Assembly: GCA_900770415.1 (NCBI GenBank)
Contig: CAAGKN010000001.1
Coordinates: 4,788-68,787 of the forward strand
DNA length: 64,000 nucleotides
Reading direction: 5' to 3'
DNA from: Clostridia bacterium
GTDB lineage: Bacteria; Bacillota; Clostridia; TANB77; CAG-508
Shown piece after piece: positions 47,013 through 56,116 of this stretch (position 1 is the stretch's first letter; every line of letters starts with the position of its first letter). A program made the position numbers and the translations under genes. The notes under the pieces were generated by a model. The model searched no databases. It was not told the origin of the DNA and saw nothing but the letters and a program-made list of their open reading frames with translations.

Positions 47013-47568
47013 TTAAATATCCATTTGGCTACTTAAAAAACCAGCAGCTGACTGTACAACTTTTAGCTCAATATCTCCCATTTTTGTATTTTGTTCTTTG
47101 GAAAGTAAAATTACGCTACCGTATTACATCTCCATCAGATATTATTGGATAAATAACTTGTGAATTAAATCTTCGTTCCTTATTATCATTTTGCGTTATA
47201 GGCAAAGCTATTTCATTGTTTTCTTTACTTGTATATATTTGTTTATTTTCCATTACTTTTTCTAATTCAGGACTTAAAGATTGCTCTAAAAATTCCTTTT
47301 TTGAGCCACCAGATACTGCAATTACAGAATCTTTATCTGTAATACAAGCAATATGACCAGTAGTTTTAGAAAGTGTTTCTGCATAACCAGTTGCAAATTC
47401 AGAAAGTTCTCCTATTGGCGAATACTTTTTCAATATTACTTCGCCTTCTTTATCTGTAAAGATTTCTAGTGGGTCACCTTCTTTTATACGTAAAGTTCTT
47501 CTTATTTCTTTAGGAATAACAATTCTTCCTAAATCGTCTATTCTTCTTACTACACCTGTTGCTTTCAA
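47013..47568 (-). CDS. spoVT: stage V sporulation regulator SpoVT, +1 frameshift at CGG 47121
   Basis: SpoVT is a forespore AbrB-family transcription regulator. The N-terminal swapped-hairpin domain is KATGVVRRIDDLGRIVIPKEIRRTLRIKEGDPLEIF. A GAF-like domain follows. At 47121 (minus) the zero frame reads CGG TAG. Skipping the C gives SDGDVIGSVILLSKEQNTKMGDIELKVVQSAAGFLSSQM, the conserved C-terminal dimer helix, to 47013. The total is 184 residues, the normal size. The start is TTG with ggaggga on the minus strand. Confidence 0.88.
47118..47121 (-). other. +1 frameshift site CGGT in spoVT
   Basis: On the minus strand CGG follows ATA and precedes TAG. The +1 frame reads GGT AGC GTA, giving the family's IG-VIL strand. 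Confidence 0.88.
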
Positions 47569-47687
47569 AAATCTCCCTCCTTTTATAACAATTTGAATTA
47601 AGCTTATTATTTGTTAAATTGTTAAAAATATGCATAAAATTGACAAAATATAAAAAAATACAAATTTCAATTTGTTTACGAAATCCC

Positions 47688-47716
47688 TTGTAAATGTTAA
47701 AAAAAATTTATATAAT
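47688..47716 (+). promoter_or_regulatory. sigma-A promoter of alaS
   Basis: TTGTAA (47688-47693), a 17-base spacer and TATAAT (47711-47716), 31 bases before the alaS start. Confidence 0.65.
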
Positions 47717-47746
47717 AGTAAACAGACGTATAATAGGGGGAATTTG

Positions 47747-49519
47747 ATGAAAACAATAGATTTAAAAGAAACATATTTAAAATTTTTTGAAAGCAAAGGA
47801 CACAAAATTATCCCAAGTGCACCAATAATACCAGAAAATGATCCAACTTGCTTATTCAACACAGCAGGAATGCAACCATTAGTGCCTTACTTAAAAGGAG
47901 AACCACATCCAGAAGGAAAAAGATTAGTAGATGTTCAAAAATGCTTTAGAACAAATGACTTAGATGCAATAGGAGATACTACACATCACACATTTTTTGA
48001 AATGCTTGGAAATTGGTCTTTAGGAGATTACTTTAAAAAAGAATCAATTTCATGGAGTTTTGAATTTCTAACAAAAGAGTTAGAAATCCCAGTAGAGAAA
48101 TTAGCCGTAACAGTTTTTAAAGGAAATGATATAGTTCCAGCAGATACAGAGTCAGCAGAAATATGGGAAAGCCTAGGAATAAATAAAAACAAAATTGCGT
48201 ACTTAGAAGAGGAGAATAACTGGTGGCCTAATATGGAACTTTTAGGACCTTGTGGACCTGATACAGAGATATTTTACTGGAGAAGTGAAAAACCAGTTCC
48301 AGAAAAATTTGACCCAGAAGACGAAACATGGGTAGAAATTTGGAATAATGTTTTTATGCAATACAATCATGAACAAGATGGAACTTTCACACCATTAAAA
48401 AATAAAAATGTTGATACAGGTTTAGGAGTAGAGAGGGTAACAGCAATTCTAGAGGGACTTACAGATAATTATAAATCTTCTGTATGGAGAGAAATTATAC
48501 AAAAAATTGAAGAGATTTCAGGACTATCTTATGACAATGAAGAGTATACAAGAAGCATGAGAATAATTGCAGACCACATAAGAGCAATAGTAATAATTGC
48601 AGGTGATGATGCAGGAATAAAACCATCTAATACAGACCAAGGATACATTTTAAGAAGATTAATTAGAAGAACAATTAGATATGCAAAGAAATTAAACATT
48701 GATATTAATAGCGATTGGGAGCAACAATTAGCAGAATTAATAATTAATAAATATTCAAAATATTATGGTGAACTAGAAAGAAATAAGAATGATATTTTAG
48801 AAACTTTAAAAAATGAAAAAATCAAATTTAATAGAACACTAGAACATGGACTAAAAGAATTTGAAAAAGTTGTAAGAAATATAGAGGGAGATACAATAAA
48901 CAAAGATATTGCTTTTAGATTATATGATACATTTGGATTCCCAATTGAACTTACAGAAGAACTAGCAGGAGAGTTAGGACTAAAAGTTGATACAGAAGGA
49001 TTTAAGCAAAAATTTGCAGAACACCAAGAAAAATCAAGACAAGGATCAACTGGTAAATTTAAAGGTGGACTTGCTTCAACAGGAGAAATGGAAACAAAAT
49101 ATCATACAGCTACACACCTTTTAAATGCAGCATTAAAAAAAGTTTTAGGACCTCATGTTCATCAAAAGGGAAGCAATATTACAGCAGAAAGAATGAGATT
49201 TGACTTTTCACATCCTGCAAAAATGACAGATGAAGAGAAAAAACAAGCAGAAGACTTAGTTAATGAATATATAAAAATGGCAATACCAGTAGAAAAACTA
49301 GAAATGAAAAAAGAAGAAGCATTAAAAATGGGAGCAGAAGCAATGTTTATAGATAAATATGGAGATATAGTTTCTGTATACAAAATAGGAGATGTTTCAC
49401 TTGAATTATGCGGAGGTCCTCACGTAAAAAATACAAGTGAATTAGGTCATTTTAAAATTAAAAAAGAAGAGGCATCATCAGCAGGAGTAAGACGTATAAA
49501 AGCAATATTAGAGGAATAA
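47747..49519 (+). CDS. alaS: alanyl-tRNA synthetase, short form without C-terminal domain
   Basis: A 590-residue class II synthetase. The catalytic core (residues 1-240) has FFESKGHKIIPSAPIIPENDPTCLFNTAGMQPL and GNWSLGDYFKKESI. The tRNA-recognition helical domain and the editing domain are present: ATHLLNAALKKVLG (His motif) and LCGGPHVKNTSELG (Cys-x3-His). It stops at SAGVRRIKAILEE, just where normal bacterial AlaRS (about 870-880 residues) continues into the coiled coil and DHHA1 oligomerisation domain. No downstream fragment with that domain exists; the HIT gene follows at once. The ATG at 47747 follows taggggg. Confidence 0.93.
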   Translation: MKTIDLKETYLKFFESKGHKIIPSAPIIPENDPTCLFNTAGMQPLVPYLKGEPHPEGKRLVDVQKCFRTNDLDAIGDTTHHTFFEMLGNWSLGDYFKKESISWSFEFLTKELEIPVEKLAVTVFKGNDIVPADTESAEIWESLGINKNKIAYLEEENNWWPNMELLGPCGPDTEIFYWRSEKPVPEKFDPEDETWVEIWNNVFMQYNHEQDGTFTPLKNKNVDTGLGVERVTAILEGLTDNYKSSVWREIIQKIEEISGLSYDNEEYTRSMRIIADHIRAIVIIAGDDAGIKPSNTDQGYILRRLIRRTIRYAKKLNIDINSDWEQQLAELIINKYSKYYGELERNKNDILETLKNEKIKFNRTLEHGLKEFEKVVRNIEGDTINKDIAFRLYDTFGFPIELTEELAGELGLKVDTEGFKQKFAEHQEKSRQGSTGKFKGGLASTGEMETKYHTATHLLNAALKKVLGPHVHQKGSNITAERMRFDFSHPAKMTDEEKKQAEDLVNEYIKMAIPVEKLEMKKEEALKMGAEAMFIDKYGDIVSVYKIGDVSLELCGGPHVKNTSELGHFKIKKEEASSAGVRRIKAILEE

Positions 49520-49532
49520 GGAGAAAAATAAA

Positions 49533-49880
49533 ATGGAAGATTGTATTTTTTGTAAAATAATAAAAGGAGAAATTCCTTCAAACAAAGTATATGAGGACGA
49601 TGAAATATTAGCATTTAGAGATATAAATCCAGTAGCACCAGTTCATATATTAGTAATCCCTAAAAAACATATAAGCTATGTAACAGAATTACAAAAAGAA
49701 GATGAAGCTTTAGTTGGAAAAATATATTCAGTAATAAATAAAATAGCTAAAGAAGAAGGCATAGACGAAAAAGGATTTAGAATAGTTGTAAATTGTAAAG
49801 AAGATGGTGGACAAGAAGTACCACATTTACATTTTCATATAATAGGTGGAAAAAAACTAGGAGTAAAAATTTGTAATTAA
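49533..49880 (+). CDS. HIT family protein (Hint-like purine nucleoside phosphoramidase)
   Basis: A 115-residue histidine-triad protein. CIFCKIIKGEIPSNKVYEDDEILAFRDINPVAPVHILVIPKKHI at the start carries the CxxC and substrate segments. The triad is HLHFHIIGG at about 98-106, with catalytic His. It is 13 bases after alaS, so likely co-transcribed. Such proteins can hydrolyse aminoacyl-AMP, which fits the neighbour. Confidence 0.95.
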   Translation: MEDCIFCKIIKGEIPSNKVYEDDEILAFRDINPVAPVHILVIPKKHISYVTELQKEDEALVGKIYSVINKIAKEEGIDEKGFRIVVNCKEDGGQEVPHLHFHIIGGKKLGVKICN

Positions 49881-49946
49881 AAATGTGTCAAATTACACAA
49901 AAATGTGTTATAATATACTTATATAACATGTTTGGGAGGTGCAATT

Positions 49947-50627
49947 ATGTCAGCAAATAAATATGGAAACACTTTAACAGTAATTTTAGTAATAATAGTA
50001 ATAGCAGTAATTGTTGGAGCAGGAGTATTGCTTTACACTTATGTTATAAAACCACATAATAAAGAAAAAGAAGCTGCACAAGCAATTATAGAGTTCGACA
50101 AGACAATAGAAAAAGATAATAATAACCAACAAGATAATAATAACGAAGAGATAAATTTAGATGATTTTGCAAATACAATAGATCAATCAAAATCATCAGG
50201 AACAACTGGAAGTAAAAAAGTATATTATCAAAACTTTGCAATGTTAGGATACATAACAATTCCAAAAACAGGGGTTAAATTACCAATTCTAGAAGAAACA
50301 ACACCAAAAGCATTAGAAACATCTGTTGCAATATTATATCCAAGCAATGCACAACTAAATGAACCAGGAAACATAGTAATAATTGGACACAATTACAGAA
50401 ATGGAAAACTTTTTTCTAATAACAAAAAACTATCAGCAGGTGATAAAGTAATAATAAAAGATACAACAGGAAGAGAATTAACATACATAATATATCAAAA
50501 GTTTGAAGCAGAATCAAATGATGCAAGTTTCTATAACAGAAATACAAATGGGGTCCCAGAAATAACATTATCTACATGTACAGATAATGGAAAGAAAAGA
50601 ACAATTATTTTTGCAAAAGCAGAATAA
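49947..50627 (+). CDS. sortase family cysteine transpeptidase
   Basis: A 226-residue membrane-anchored sortase. There is an N-terminal helix (about residues 11-35), an Asn-rich linker, and a sortase domain starting MLGYITIPKTGVKLPILEETT. The catalytic residues are His in IVIIGHNYRNGKLF, Cys in ITLSTCTDNGKKRTIIFAK, and the Arg following it (KKR). It is class D or E-like by size. The ATG at 49947 with gggaggtg is preferred. No LPXTG substrate gene lies next to it. Confidence 0.85.
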   Translation: MSANKYGNTLTVILVIIVIAVIVGAGVLLYTYVIKPHNKEKEAAQAIIEFDKTIEKDNNNQQDNNNEEINLDDFANTIDQSKSSGTTGSKKVYYQNFAMLGYITIPKTGVKLPILEETTPKALETSVAILYPSNAQLNEPGNIVIIGHNYRNGKLFSNNKKLSAGDKVIIKDTTGRELTYIIYQKFEAESNDASFYNRNTNGVPEITLSTCTDNGKKRTIIFAKAE

Positions 50628-50664
50628 AAAAATATGCACTAATTACTAGTGCATATTTTTTTTA
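50628..50664. terminator. bidirectional terminator between sortase gene and tRNAs
   Basis: The arms of aaaatatgcact and agtgcatatttt flank a short loop, with A-rich and T-rich sides. It can end both the sortase and the minus-strand tRNA transcripts. Confidence 0.75.
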
Positions 50665-50668
50665 TTGG

Positions 50669-50740
50669 CTGGGGTGGGAGGATTCGAACCGCCGCATGCC
50701 AGAGTCAAAGTCTGGTGCCTTACCGCTTGGCTACACCCCA
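50669..50740 (-). tRNA. tRNA-Gln (UUG)
   Basis: Read on the minus strand: acceptor tggggtg pairs with cacccca, the T arm has ggttcgaatcc, and the anticodon loop CTTTGAC gives anticodon TTG (codon CAA). The discriminator is G, as in Gln tRNAs. No encoded CCA follows. It lies 17 bases from the tRNA-His gene, same strand. Confidence 0.9.
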
Positions 50741-50757
50741 ATGTAAATTTATGATGG

Positions 50758-50832
50758 GGTGGAAGATGGGACTCGAACCCACGGCCTCTGGTGCCACAAA
50801 CCAGCGCTCTAACCAACTGAGCTACATCCACC
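50758..50832 (-). tRNA. tRNA-His (GUG)
   Basis: On the minus strand: an extra 5' G (G-1) typical of His tRNAs pairs with discriminator C, the D arm has agctcagttggt, the anticodon loop TTGTGGC gives GTG, and the T arm has gggttcgagtccc. One acceptor mismatch (T6-T67) was noted. It is co-transcribed with tRNA-Gln from a promoter at 50852-50880. Confidence 0.88.
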
Positions 50833-50851
50833 GTTTTTAGTCACGAATAAT

Positions 50852-50880
50852 ATTGTAAATAATTTTTTGCGATTTGTCAA
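50852..50880 (-). promoter_or_regulatory. sigma-A promoter of the tRNA pair
   Basis: On the minus strand: TTGACA, a 17-base spacer and TACAAT, about 20 bases before the tRNA-His 5' end. The -35 is a perfect consensus. Confidence 0.75.
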
Positions 50881-50917
50881 TGGTTTATTAAAAAATTGTT
50901 AAAATATATGTACAAAC

Positions 50918-50946
50918 TAGACATTTTTATTAAAATAGATTAGAAT
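50918..50946 (+). promoter_or_regulatory. candidate promoter of the pyrophosphatase gene
   Basis: TAGACA (50918-50923), a 17-base spacer and TAGAAT (50941-50946), 38 bases before the start codon. Confidence 0.45.
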
Positions 50947-50984
50947 ATATAAAGATAAAATATAACAAACAGGAGGTAACCAAT

Positions 50985-51515
50985 ATGAATATATGGCATG
51001 ATATAGACTCAGAAAGAATAAAACCAAAAGATTTTATATCAGTTATTGAAATAACAAAAGGTGGAAAAAATAAATACGAATTAGATAAAGAAACTGGACT
51101 CCTAAGATTAGATAGAGTTTTGTATACGGCAACTCATTATCCTGCAAATTATGGCTTTATACCAAGAACTTATGCAGATGACAATGATCCGTTAGACGTT
51201 TTAGTACTATGTCAAGAAAACATAGATCCAATGACATTAGTAGAATGTTACCCAATAGGTGTAATTACAATGATAGATTCAGAGCAAAATGATGAAAAAA
51301 TTATTGCAGTTGCAAAAAAAGACCCATTCTTAAATGTATATAAAGATATAAAAGACTTACCAAGTCATATATCTTCTGAAATAATGCACTTTTTTGAAGT
51401 GTACAAACAACTAGAAGAAAAACAAACAGTAGTAGAAAAAGTTTTGGGAAGAGAAGAAGCAGAAGCAATTATAGAAAAAGCAATAAAAAATTATAAGGAG
51501 AAATTTGAAAATTAG
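50985..51515 (+). CDS. ppa: inorganic pyrophosphatase (family I)
   Basis: A 176-residue soluble pyrophosphatase. Metal and substrate residues are visible: YELDKETGLLRLDRVLYTATHYPANYGFIPRTYADDNDPLDVLVL, with the D-x-DPLD metal site, and later KKDPFLNVYKDIKDLP. The length is normal. caggagg precedes the ATG. A TPR protein gene follows at 14 bases. Confidence 0.95.
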   Translation: MNIWHDIDSERIKPKDFISVIEITKGGKNKYELDKETGLLRLDRVLYTATHYPANYGFIPRTYADDNDPLDVLVLCQENIDPMTLVECYPIGVITMIDSEQNDEKIIAVAKKDPFLNVYKDIKDLPSHISSEIMHFFEVYKQLEEKQTVVEKVLGREEAEAIIEKAIKNYKEKFEN

Positions 51516-51529
51516 GAGATTAAAAAACA

Positions 51530-52669
51530 ATGATTGAAAGAATAATATTTAGTTTAGTTTCATTTTTGCTTTTTGCGTACATATTTCTATTTAAAATGAT
51601 GAAAAAGAATGACACAACATATTTAGTAATATTACTATTTCAAGCTATAGGAATATTAATGAATCTAATAAGGATACTTTTTGATAGCTTAAATGGATTT
51701 GTAAGCATAGCTATAATGTATGTATTCTCTATAATAGTTCCAGCAATAGTATTTTATCTTGAATATAAAAAAATAAATTGCAGTGAATGGATACAAATAG
51801 TGTTAGTAAAGCTATATATATTGTTTGGTAAAAATAAAAAAGCAAAAGATGTTTTGATAAATGTAATTAGTAAATATGATAAAAGTTATACAGCACATAA
51901 AATGCTTGCACAAATATATGAAAATGAAGGCGGAATGAGAAAGGCAATAGATGAGTACGTAAAGACCTTAGATTTAAAGCCAAGTGACTATATAACATAT
52001 TTTAAAATATCTGTATTATTAAAAGAACTAGGCAAAAAAGATGAAGCAATTCAAATGCTTAAAACATTAGTTGCTAAAAGACCTGAGTTAAAAGAAGCAA
52101 ATAAAATGCTTGCAGATTTACTTTTAGAAGATAAAAAATATAAACAAGCAATAACAATATATGTTCAAGCTATAAAATATGATCCTAATGATGCGAGCTT
52201 ATATTATAATCTAGGGGTTGCATATAGCAGAATGAATGAATTTTCACTTGCAAAAGAATGTTACAAAAAGACTACGGAAATAGACTCAGGAAATTATAAT
52301 GCCTTTTATAGACTAGGCCAAATATCTTTGCTATATAGAGATATTGAAGCAGCAGAAAGATATTTTTTAGAAAGTATTTATGGAGAGACAGAAACAAAAT
52401 CATATTATCAACTTGCAAAAATATATATGCTTAAAAATAATAAGACTAAAGCTGCAACTAATATAAATGCAGCAATACAAATGGATTATGCATATTATAA
52501 AATTGCTATTGATGAACCGATTTTTTTACCAATAAAACAATTGATAATTAAACCAACAGAAGAGAACAAACCAGAAATAAAGGAGAGCGAACAAGAAAAA
52601 GAGATTTCTGAATACTTAGATGACACATATAATTTAACAAAATATTTAGATATAAAAAAGAATAAATAA
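51530..52669 (+). CDS. membrane-anchored tetratricopeptide repeat protein
   Basis: A 379-residue protein. Membrane helices are at about residues 4-22, 28-50 and 58-80. The cytoplasmic part (about 100-330) is built of at least six TPR units, e.g. AHKMLAQIYENEGGMRKAIDEYVKTLDLKPSD and LYYNLGVAYSRMNEFSLAKECYKKTTEIDSGN. A charged tail follows. A scaffold role is likely. Its partner is unknown. It lies between ppa and uppP. Confidence 0.75.
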   Translation: MIERIIFSLVSFLLFAYIFLFKMMKKNDTTYLVILLFQAIGILMNLIRILFDSLNGFVSIAIMYVFSIIVPAIVFYLEYKKINCSEWIQIVLVKLYILFGKNKKAKDVLINVISKYDKSYTAHKMLAQIYENEGGMRKAIDEYVKTLDLKPSDYITYFKISVLLKELGKKDEAIQMLKTLVAKRPELKEANKMLADLLLEDKKYKQAITIYVQAIKYDPNDASLYYNLGVAYSRMNEFSLAKECYKKTTEIDSGNYNAFYRLGQISLLYRDIEAAERYFLESIYGETETKSYYQLAKIYMLKNNKTKAATNINAAIQMDYAYYKIAIDEPIFLPIKQLIIKPTEENKPEIKESEQEKEISEYLDDTYNLTKYLDIKKNK

Positions 52670-52722
52670 AAAATAATGTAAATATATATTATTAAACAAA
52701 ACAAAAGAAAGAGGGAAAATAA

Positions 52723-53532
52723 ATGACAATATTACAAGCAATTATATTAGGAATAGTACAAGGATTAACAGAACTTTTACCAATTTCAAGTTCTGCTCAC
52801 TTAAATTTAATACCATGGATTTTTAACTGGAGTATACCAGATTCATTTGATGTAGCATTACATTTTGGAACACTTTTAGCAATAGGAATATTTTTCTTTA
52901 AAGATTGGGTAAACCTTATAAAAGGTGGATTTAATCAAGTAGTTAAAAAGAAAAAAACACAAGAGGGAAGAATGTTTTGGTATATAGTTTTAGCAACATT
53001 ACCAGGTGGAATAATTGGATTCATCTTAGATCACTTTTTACAAGATTATTTAACAAAACCAATAATTATAGCAATAGCATTAATTGTAATGGGAATTATT
53101 TTATACTTAGTAGATAAAAATTGTAAGTCAAAAACCGATTATGAAGACATGACATTAAAACAAACATTTTTAATAGGATTATCACAATGTTTAGCATTTA
53201 TACCAGGTGTATCACGTTCTGGGGTAACAATGACAGCTGGAAGAATAATGGGAGTAAAAAGGGAAGCAACAGCTAAATACTCTTTTATGCTATCTGCTCC
53301 AATAGTTCTTGCTGCAACAGTTTTTAAACTAGGAGATTTTATAGACTTTTTTGCTGTAGCAGATTTAACAGGAATAATAGCTTTTATTCTTGGCGTGTTA
53401 TTTAGTTTTGCAGTTGGAATTTTAGTAATAAAATTCTTGCTAGAATACTTGAAAAAAGGAAGCTTTAAAATATTTGCTATTTATAGAATTATAATAGGAC
53501 TAATAGTTATAGCAATATGCATAATAAGATAA
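52723..53532 (+). CDS. uppP: undecaprenyl-diphosphatase UppP (BacA family)
   Basis: A 269-residue membrane enzyme that recycles undecaprenyl pyrophosphate, the carrier for wall synthesis. The two diagnostic motifs are present: GIVQGLTELLPISSSAHL (catalytic Glu, first half) and PGVSRSGVTMTAGRIMG (second half). About eight helices. The ribosome site gaaagaggga is strong. It ends at a bidirectional terminator facing murC. Confidence 0.96.
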   Translation: MTILQAIILGIVQGLTELLPISSSAHLNLIPWIFNWSIPDSFDVALHFGTLLAIGIFFFKDWVNLIKGGFNQVVKKKKTQEGRMFWYIVLATLPGGIIGFILDHFLQDYLTKPIIIAIALIVMGIILYLVDKNCKSKTDYEDMTLKQTFLIGLSQCLAFIPGVSRSGVTMTAGRIMGVKREATAKYSFMLSAPIVLAATVFKLGDFIDFFAVADLTGIIAFILGVLFSFAVGILVIKFLLEYLKKGSFKIFAIYRIIIGLIVIAICIIR

Positions 53533-53539
53533 AAAATAA

Positions 53540-53575
53540 AAACAACCTCGAAGATAAACTTCTTCGAGGTTGTTT
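53540..53575. terminator. bidirectional terminator between uppP and murC
   Basis: A perfect 14-bp stem (aaacaacctcgaag with cttcgaggttgttt) around an 8-base loop. Confidence 0.85.
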
Positions 53576-53586
53576 GTTTAATTAGC

Positions 53587-54981
53587 TTACTTTAGTAAAA
53601 TCTTTCTTCCTATTTCTGTAACGGTTCCTGCACCAACAGTTAAAATTATATCATTTGGGCAAGCACGTTCTTTAACATATTTAACAATATCATCAAAATC
53701 GGAAATATACACAGCTTCTTTTCCAAGTGATTTAATTTTATTTACTAAATCCATAGAAGAAATTCCGTAATCATTGCTTTCTCGTGCTGCATATATATCA
53801 GTAATTATAACATTATCAAAATTTGTTAAAACTTTTGCAAAATCATCTAAAAGGTTTTTGGTTCTGCTATATGTATGTGGTTGAAAAATTATCCAAGACT
53901 GACGATATGTTTTATTTTTTAAAGCTTTTGCTGTAGCCAAAATTTCACTAGGGTGATGTGCATAATCATCAAATACGCTAATGTTCTCGTAAGAACCAAC
54001 AAGTTCAAACCTTCTGTTAGCTCCTGTAAAGCTTAATAGAGCAGATTTTATAATGTGTTTTGGAATTCCATATTGTGAACAAAGTGCAATACAAGCAAGA
54101 GCGTTAGAAACATTATGCATACCAGGAACAGATAATTTCATTTCTGAATAGAAATTATTGTTGTAATACACATCAAATTTGGCAAATCCATTTTTATCAA
54201 AAGAAATATTTCTTCCAACAAAGTTTGCTTTGTCATTTTTTATGCCATAAGTAACAAACTTAGCATCTGTATAATTTCTTAAATCAAAGCAATTTTTGTC
54301 ATCTGCATTTGCAACAAGTAATCCATCAAAAGGAAGAATTGCTACATATTTTCTAAATGCATTAACAATGTTTTCAAAATTTTTAAAATAATCTAAATGA
54401 TCATTATCAATATTTAAAACAACTGCAGATTTTGGACTGAATTTTAGAAAACTTTCTACATATTCGCAAGCTTCTAAAACAAAATATTCGCTATTTCCAA
54501 CTCTGTTATTACCGTTAATTTGTTTTAATATTGCACCAACTTGAATAGTAGGGTCAAGACCTGCTTCTATAAAACATAAAGAAATCATAGAAGTAGTAGT
54601 TGTTTTTCCGTGAGTTCCAGATATACCAATTGTATTTTTATAAATTCTAGTTAAATAGCCAACAAACTCACATCTTTCAACAATTTCTATATTATTTTTT
54701 CTAGCCTCTAAAAGCTCTGGGTCATCTTGCTTTACTGCGGCAGAGTATACAACTAAATCTGCTTGAGAAACTAATTTTGTATCATGACCAATTGTTATAA
54801 AAATTCCGTGACTAGATAATCTATCTGTTATTTTTGATCTGGTGATATCAGAACCAGTAACAAATATGCCAAAGTTATGTAATATTTCAGCAATGCCACT
54901 CATGCTAATTCCGCCAATTCCAATTATATGAACATGTTTATACTTTTTTAAACTATCTATATTATTATTATAATTTATCAT
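53587..54981 (-). CDS. murC: UDP-N-acetylmuramate--L-alanine ligase MurC
   Basis: A 464-residue Mur ligase that adds L-Ala to UDP-MurNAc. The N-terminal nucleotide domain has IIGIGGISMSGIAEIL. The ATP P-loop is GTHGKTTTTSM. The central domain includes EYFVLEACEYVESFLKF and NIDNDHLDYFKN. The C-terminal domain has VFDDYAHHPSEI and FQPHTYSRTKNLLDDF. The start at 54981 is chosen by domain position. A TTG at 54996 next to aaaggtg is an alternative. It is monocistronic on the minus strand. Confidence 0.94.
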   Translation of the reverse strand: MINYNNNIDSLKKYKHVHIIGIGGISMSGIAEILHNFGIFVTGSDITRSKITDRLSSHGIFITIGHDTKLVSQADLVVYSAAVKQDDPELLEARKNNIEIVERCEFVGYLTRIYKNTIGISGTHGKTTTTSMISLCFIEAGLDPTIQVGAILKQINGNNRVGNSEYFVLEACEYVESFLKFSPKSAVVLNIDNDHLDYFKNFENIVNAFRKYVAILPFDGLLVANADDKNCFDLRNYTDAKFVTYGIKNDKANFVGRNISFDKNGFAKFDVYYNNNFYSEMKLSVPGMHNVSNALACIALCSQYGIPKHIIKSALLSFTGANRRFELVGSYENISVFDDYAHHPSEILATAKALKNKTYRQSWIIFQPHTYSRTKNLLDDFAKVLTNFDNVIITDIYAARESNDYGISSMDLVNKIKSLGKEAVYISDFDDIVKYVKERACPNDIILTVGAGTVTEIGRKILLK

Positions 54982-55153
54982 TTTACTATACAACACCTTT
55001 CTACAATAAAGGATTATACATTTAAATTAAAAAAAATTCAATAACTTAACGTAAAATTTCAATTTATATTACAATATGAAAAAGAATAAAAAAATGTGAA
55101 TAAAAAATATTTAAAACAATTAAAAAATATTTAAAACAATATTGTAAAATAAA

Positions 55154-55180
55154 GAAGGAAAAAAAATCTTTTTGGCGAAT
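55154..55180 (+). promoter_or_regulatory. candidate sigma-H promoter of spoVG
   Basis: AGGAAAA (55156-55162), an 11-base spacer and GGCGAAT (55174-55180) fit the sigma-H pattern (RnAGGAWWW, 11-12, RnnGAAT). spoVG is a classic sigma-H target. It lies about 70 bases upstream of the start codon. Confidence 0.5.
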
Positions 55181-55252
55181 AATTAAATTGTACATAGAAA
55201 AAATATAGTATATGTACAAAATTATATAAACATTGGAAGGCGGTGCACATAA

Positions 55253-55537
55253 ATGCAAATAACAGACGTACGTTTAAGAAAAGTAAATTCAGAAAACAGA
55301 ATGAAAGCTGTTGCTTCTGTAACATTCGATAATGAATTCGTAATTCATGACATTAAAGTTATCGAAAGCCAAAATGGATTATTTATAGCTATGCCAAGTA
55401 GAAAAACTCCAAACGGAGAATTTAAAGATATAGCTCATCCAATTAATGCTGAAACAAGGGAGAAAATTCAAAAAGCTATTTTAGAAGCTTATGAAGCTCC
55501 AGAAGCAGAAGAAGCTAGTGAAGAATCAGCAGAATAA
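55253..55537 (+). CDS. spoVG: SpoVG RNA/DNA-binding regulator
   Basis: A 94-residue SpoVG, a small beta-rich nucleic-acid-binding protein involved in sporulation and surface regulation. It matches along its length: MQITDVRLRKVNSENRMKAVASVTFDNEFVIHDIKVIE and GLFIAMPSRKTPNGEFKDIAHPINAETREKI. The acidic Ala/Glu tail is typical. A strong ribosome site precedes it and a terminator follows. Confidence 0.96.
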   Translation: MQITDVRLRKVNSENRMKAVASVTFDNEFVIHDIKVIESQNGLFIAMPSRKTPNGEFKDIAHPINAETREKIQKAILEAYEAPEAEEASEESAE

Positions 55538-55548
55538 AATAAATAAAG

Positions 55549-55580
55549 AAACATCTCTTTTTCGAGAGATGTTTTTTTTG
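55549..55580 (+). terminator. intrinsic terminator after spoVG
   Basis: The arms aaacatctct (55549-55558) and agagatgttt (55565-55574) are followed by a T-run. Confidence 0.85.
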
Positions 55581-55670
55581 CTTAAAATCAAATAAATTTC
55601 TTGCTATTTTTTAAATTATATTGTATGATATTATAAGTGAAAAAGGAAAAAATAGGAGGAGCAAAATATA

Positions 55671-56069
55671 ATGAAAAAATTAGTAGCAACTTTATTAATA
55701 ATATTATTATTTTTGTCATTTGGAACAGTGTTTGCTGTAGAGGAAAGAAACATAATGGAAACAAATACAGCAAGCCAAATAATAGAAGAAAGTGAAAAAG
55801 TAAATGATGAGATGGATGAATATACAAGAAAATATGGTTCACCAGAATATGGGACAACAGCATTTATATTAAACAAAGTTAGATTATACAGTATACCACT
55901 TTGCTTTATAGGAATAGTAATGGGTGCACTTTATCAATATGTGCTAGGAACTAGAAGACTAGACATGAAACATAAAGGATTTGGAATAATAATAGCATCT
56001 GTTACAATACTTGTAATTTGTCAAGTATTACCACTTATATTTGCAATAGTAGTAAGAGGCTGGCGTTAA
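55671..56069 (+). CDS. secreted or membrane protein with two or three helices, unknown
   Basis: A 132-residue protein. A signal peptide (KKLVATLLIILLFLSFGTVFA, residues 2-22) is followed by an acidic helical segment and two membrane helices (about 70-88 and 105-127) with a basic loop between. The layout recalls small pilin- or channel-like proteins such as the TrbC/VirB2 type, but the sequence match is not convincing. It opens a four-gene stretch with the CpaE-like gene. Confidence 0.5.
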   Translation: MKKLVATLLIILLFLSFGTVFAVEERNIMETNTASQIIEESEKVNDEMDEYTRKYGSPEYGTTAFILNKVRLYSIPLCFIGIVMGALYQYVLGTRRLDMKHKGFGIIIASVTILVICQVLPLIFAIVVRGWR

Positions 56070-56116
56070 TAATTAGGGAAACATACGAATAAAGATAAAT
56101 TTGGAGGTTAAATGGC

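Noticed and set aside
47672..47746. Upstream extension of alaS by 25 residues
   Set aside because: The extension contains the promoter and lies before the ribosome site; family proteins begin near MKTIDLKETYLKFF.
50649..50840. ORFs on both strands over 50646-50840
   Set aside because: The region is two tRNA genes; the ORFs are translations of tRNA sequence.
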